Assembly (NCBI RefSeq): GCF_003572205.1
Contig: NZ_QXNY01000005.1
Location: 62,001-126,000 of the forward strand
DNA: 64,000 nucleotides
Source: Algihabitans albus
GTDB lineage: Bacteria > Pseudomonadota > Alphaproteobacteria > Kiloniellales > DSM-21159
Reading direction: 5' to 3'
Shown here in pieces: positions 62,329 through 64,000 of this stretch. The translations under genes and the position numbers were made by a program. The notes under the pieces are model-generated. The model was given only the letters and a program-made list of their open reading frames with translations. It was not told where the DNA came from and searched no databases. Within the stretch, counting starts at the first letter, position 1; each line of letters starts with the position of its first letter.

Positions 62329-64000
62329 GCATCCTCTCCCCTTCGGGATCGTAGAACACCGGCGATACCACCTTGCAGACAATCGTTCTGCCGTCGGCCA
62401 AGGGTGCGTAGAGCCTCTGACCGAGTCGGTCCCGGCCTCCCTTGATTAAGGCCAGAGCGAGAGAGCGGCCGAGATTGGGGCTCATGTAGCTGGAGGTCAC
62501 GTGCCCGGCCATCGCCACCGGGGACACGGGTCTCGGCGTGCCCGGAATGGTTTCGGTCAGCTGGGCCCCTTCGGGCAGAACCTCGGCCGGGTCGTCTGTT
62601 TCCAGGCCGACCAGTTGTTTGCGATCGGAGCGCTCCATGTCGGGCCGGGCCAGAGACCGCTTGCCAACGAAGTCCTTGGTTTTGGAACAGAGACCTTCCA
62701 GCCCGAGGTCGAGCGGCGTCACCGAGCCGTCGGTTTCCTGGCCGACGATGATGAAGCCCTTCTCGGCTCGCAGCACGTGCATCGTTTCCGTGCCGAAGGG
62801 CGTGATGCCATAGGTCTCGCCGTCGCGCATGAAGGCCTCCCAGACCGCGTGGCCGTAAGAGGCCGGCACGTTGATTTCGTAGGAGAGCTCGCCGGTAAAG
62901 GAGATCCGAAAGATGCGTGCGGGGATCCCCATCACCTCGGCGTTCTTGACCTCCATGAAACCGAAGGCCTCCGGCGAGAGGTCCAGGTCGGTGAAGCGTC
63001 CCAGCAGCTTGCGTGCGTTGGGCCCGGCAAGTTGCAGGGTTGCCCACTGTTCGGTGACGCTGGTGAGGTAGACCTTCAACGTCGGCCACTCGGTCTGCAG
63101 CCACTCCTCGAGATGTGCCAGAACGGCGGCGGCGTTGCCGGTGGTGGTGGACATCAGGTAGTGCCGCTCGCCCAATCGGGCGGTGACGCCGTCGTCCATC
63201 ACCATGCCGTCTTCCTTGAGCATCAGGCCGTAGCGGCACCTGCCAACGGCCAGCTTGCTCCAGGCGTTGCTGTAGATGCGGTTGAGGAAGACGGCGGCGT
63301 CCGGGCCCTGAATGTCGATCTTGCCCAGCGTCGAGGCGTCCAGCAGCCCAAGCGAGGCGCGCACGGCCTTGCATTCGCGCTGCACGGCGGCCTGCATGTC
63401 CTCGCCCGCTTTCGGGAAGTACCAGGGGCGCTTCCATTGGCCCACATCCTCGAAGACGGCTCCATTGCCCTTGTGCCAGGCCTGCATCGGGGTGGTGCGG
63501 ACCGGGTCCAGCAGTTCATCGACGTCTCGGCCCGCGAAGATACCGAAGGTGACTGGTGTGTAGGGCAGGCGGAAGGTGGTGACGCCGACGTCAGGCAGCG
63601 GTCTGCCGAGCCGTTCGGCGACGACGCCGATGGCGTTGACGTTGCCGGTTTTGCCCTGGTCGGTGCCCATGCCCGTCGTGGTATAGCGCTTGACGTGCTC
63701 GATCGAGCCGTAGCCTTCCCGCAAGGCGAGCTCCAGATCGCTGGCGGTGACATCGTTCTGCAGGTCGACGAAATGCTTGCCGCCTTGACCGAGCGGGCGG
63801 TCCGAGGGGACGAGGTAGAGGAAGCGGGCTGGCAGGAAGCCGGCCGCATCGCTGCCCGTGATCTTCGCCAGGGCGGCCTTCTTGCGTCCCTTTACCTTGA
63901 AGCCGGCGTCGGCCGCCGCCGCCTGGCCGGCCGCCTGGCCCTGCGCCAGACCGCTTGTCAGGTCGAAGGCGCCGTTCGCCGCCCCGACGACGCGCTGATC
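62321..64000 (-). CDS. soxA: Sarcosine oxidase, alpha subunit (partial, 5' end outside window)
   Basis: 560 codons of the C-terminal half, open in frame through the right edge; about 430 residues should be missing. The fragment begins at the end of the nucleotide-binding domain (VGAANGAFDLTSGLAQGQAAG), then DLQNDVTASDLELALREGYGSIEHVKRYTTTGMGTDQGKTGN. From about residue 130 it has a GcvT-like folate-binding domain (GLLDASTLGKIDIQGPDAAVFLNRIYSNAWSKLAVGRCRYGLML, FGTETMHVLRAEKGFIIVGQETDG). It demethylates sarcosine to glycine, passing the one-carbon unit to tetrahydrofolate. Confidence 0.95.
   Translation of the reverse strand, partial: DQRVVGAANGAFDLTSGLAQGQAAGQAAAADAGFKVKGRKKAALAKITGSDAAGFLPARFLYLVPSDRPLGQGGKHFVDLQNDVTASDLELALREGYGSIEHVKRYTTTGMGTDQGKTGNVNAIGVVAERLGRPLPDVGVTTFRLPYTPVTFGIFAGRDVDELLDPVRTTPMQAWHKGNGAVFEDVGQWKRPWYFPKAGEDMQAAVQRECKAVRASLGLLDASTLGKIDIQGPDAAVFLNRIYSNAWSKLAVGRCRYGLMLKEDGMVMDDGVTARLGERHYLMSTTTGNAAAVLAHLEEWLQTEWPTLKVYLTSVTEQWATLQLAGPNARKLLGRFTDLDLSPEAFGFMEVKNAEVMGIPARIFRISFTGELSYEINVPASYGHAVWEAFMRDGETYGITPFGTETMHVLRAEKGFIIVGQETDGSVTPLDLGLEGLCSKTKDFVGKRSLARPDMERSDRKQLVGLETDDPAEVLPEGAQLTETIPGTPRPVSPVAMAGHVTSSYMSPNLGRSLALALIKGGRDRLGQRLYAPLADGRTIVCKVVSPVFYDPEGERMRA

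Overview
The window is high-GC DNA from what is most likely a marine-type heterotrophic alphaproteobacterium of the Rhodospirillales. This is inferred from base composition, many TRAP and tripartite-tricarboxylate transporters, Xsc-type sulfonate metabolism and the soxAG genes; no 16S gene is present. About the first 56 kb is almost wall-to-wall catabolic cassettes, each with a regulator, an uptake system and enzymes. The last 8 kb is mostly core genes. I see no rRNA, CRISPR, transposase or integrase.

Layout. 1-5.5 kb (minus): an NDP-forming acyl-CoA synthetase (cut by the window edge), an acyl-CoA dehydrogenase, a GntR/UTRA regulator, a cysteine hydrolase and an IclR regulator. 5.7-17.3 kb: a nitrate/taurine-type ABC importer, two ICL/PEP-mutase-family lyases facing tail to tail, a three-gene cobalt-type nitrile hydratase/thiocyanate hydrolase with split beta subunit, a TAXI-TRAP transporter, an isochorismatase-fold hydrolase and a class III CoA-transferase. 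A near-identical 15-bp palindrome lies in front of both the ABC operon (beside the iclR gene) and the hydratase genes, suggesting one regulon.

17.3-24 kb: LysR, SDR, split transketolase and a DctPQM TRAP system. 24-31.4 kb (minus): a nine-gene operon of TRAP transporter, 2-hydroxyacid dehydrogenase, KDPG-type aldolase, RraA-type aldolase, KDG-type kinase, SDR and cupin. 31.4-40.3 kb: two FCD-type GntR regulators flanking a sugar-acid dehydratase, HpcH aldolase, LDH2-type dehydrogenase and TAXI-TRAP. A shared operator-like sequence occurs before the dehydratase and at the start of the second gntR.

40.4-50.5 kb: a very probable isethionate pathway. IseKLM (TRAP) imports isethionate, IseJ (GMC flavoenzyme) oxidises it to sulfoacetaldehyde, Xsc converts that to acetyl phosphate and sulfite, Pta makes acetyl-CoA, and a YeiH-type membrane protein may export the sulfur anion; IseR (IclR) is the likely regulator. 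50.5-56.1 kb: LysR, a tripartite tricarboxylate-type importer (TctC-B-A) and a gamma-glutamyltransferase-like enzyme without a signal peptide, translationally coupled to tctA.

56.2-64 kb: tRNA-Gln(CUG), ppx/gppA, rlmE, a host-attachment-family protein, guaB, a patatin-like protein, soxG and the 3' part of soxA (cut by the window edge). The change from catabolic cassettes to core genes happens at the tRNA gene.
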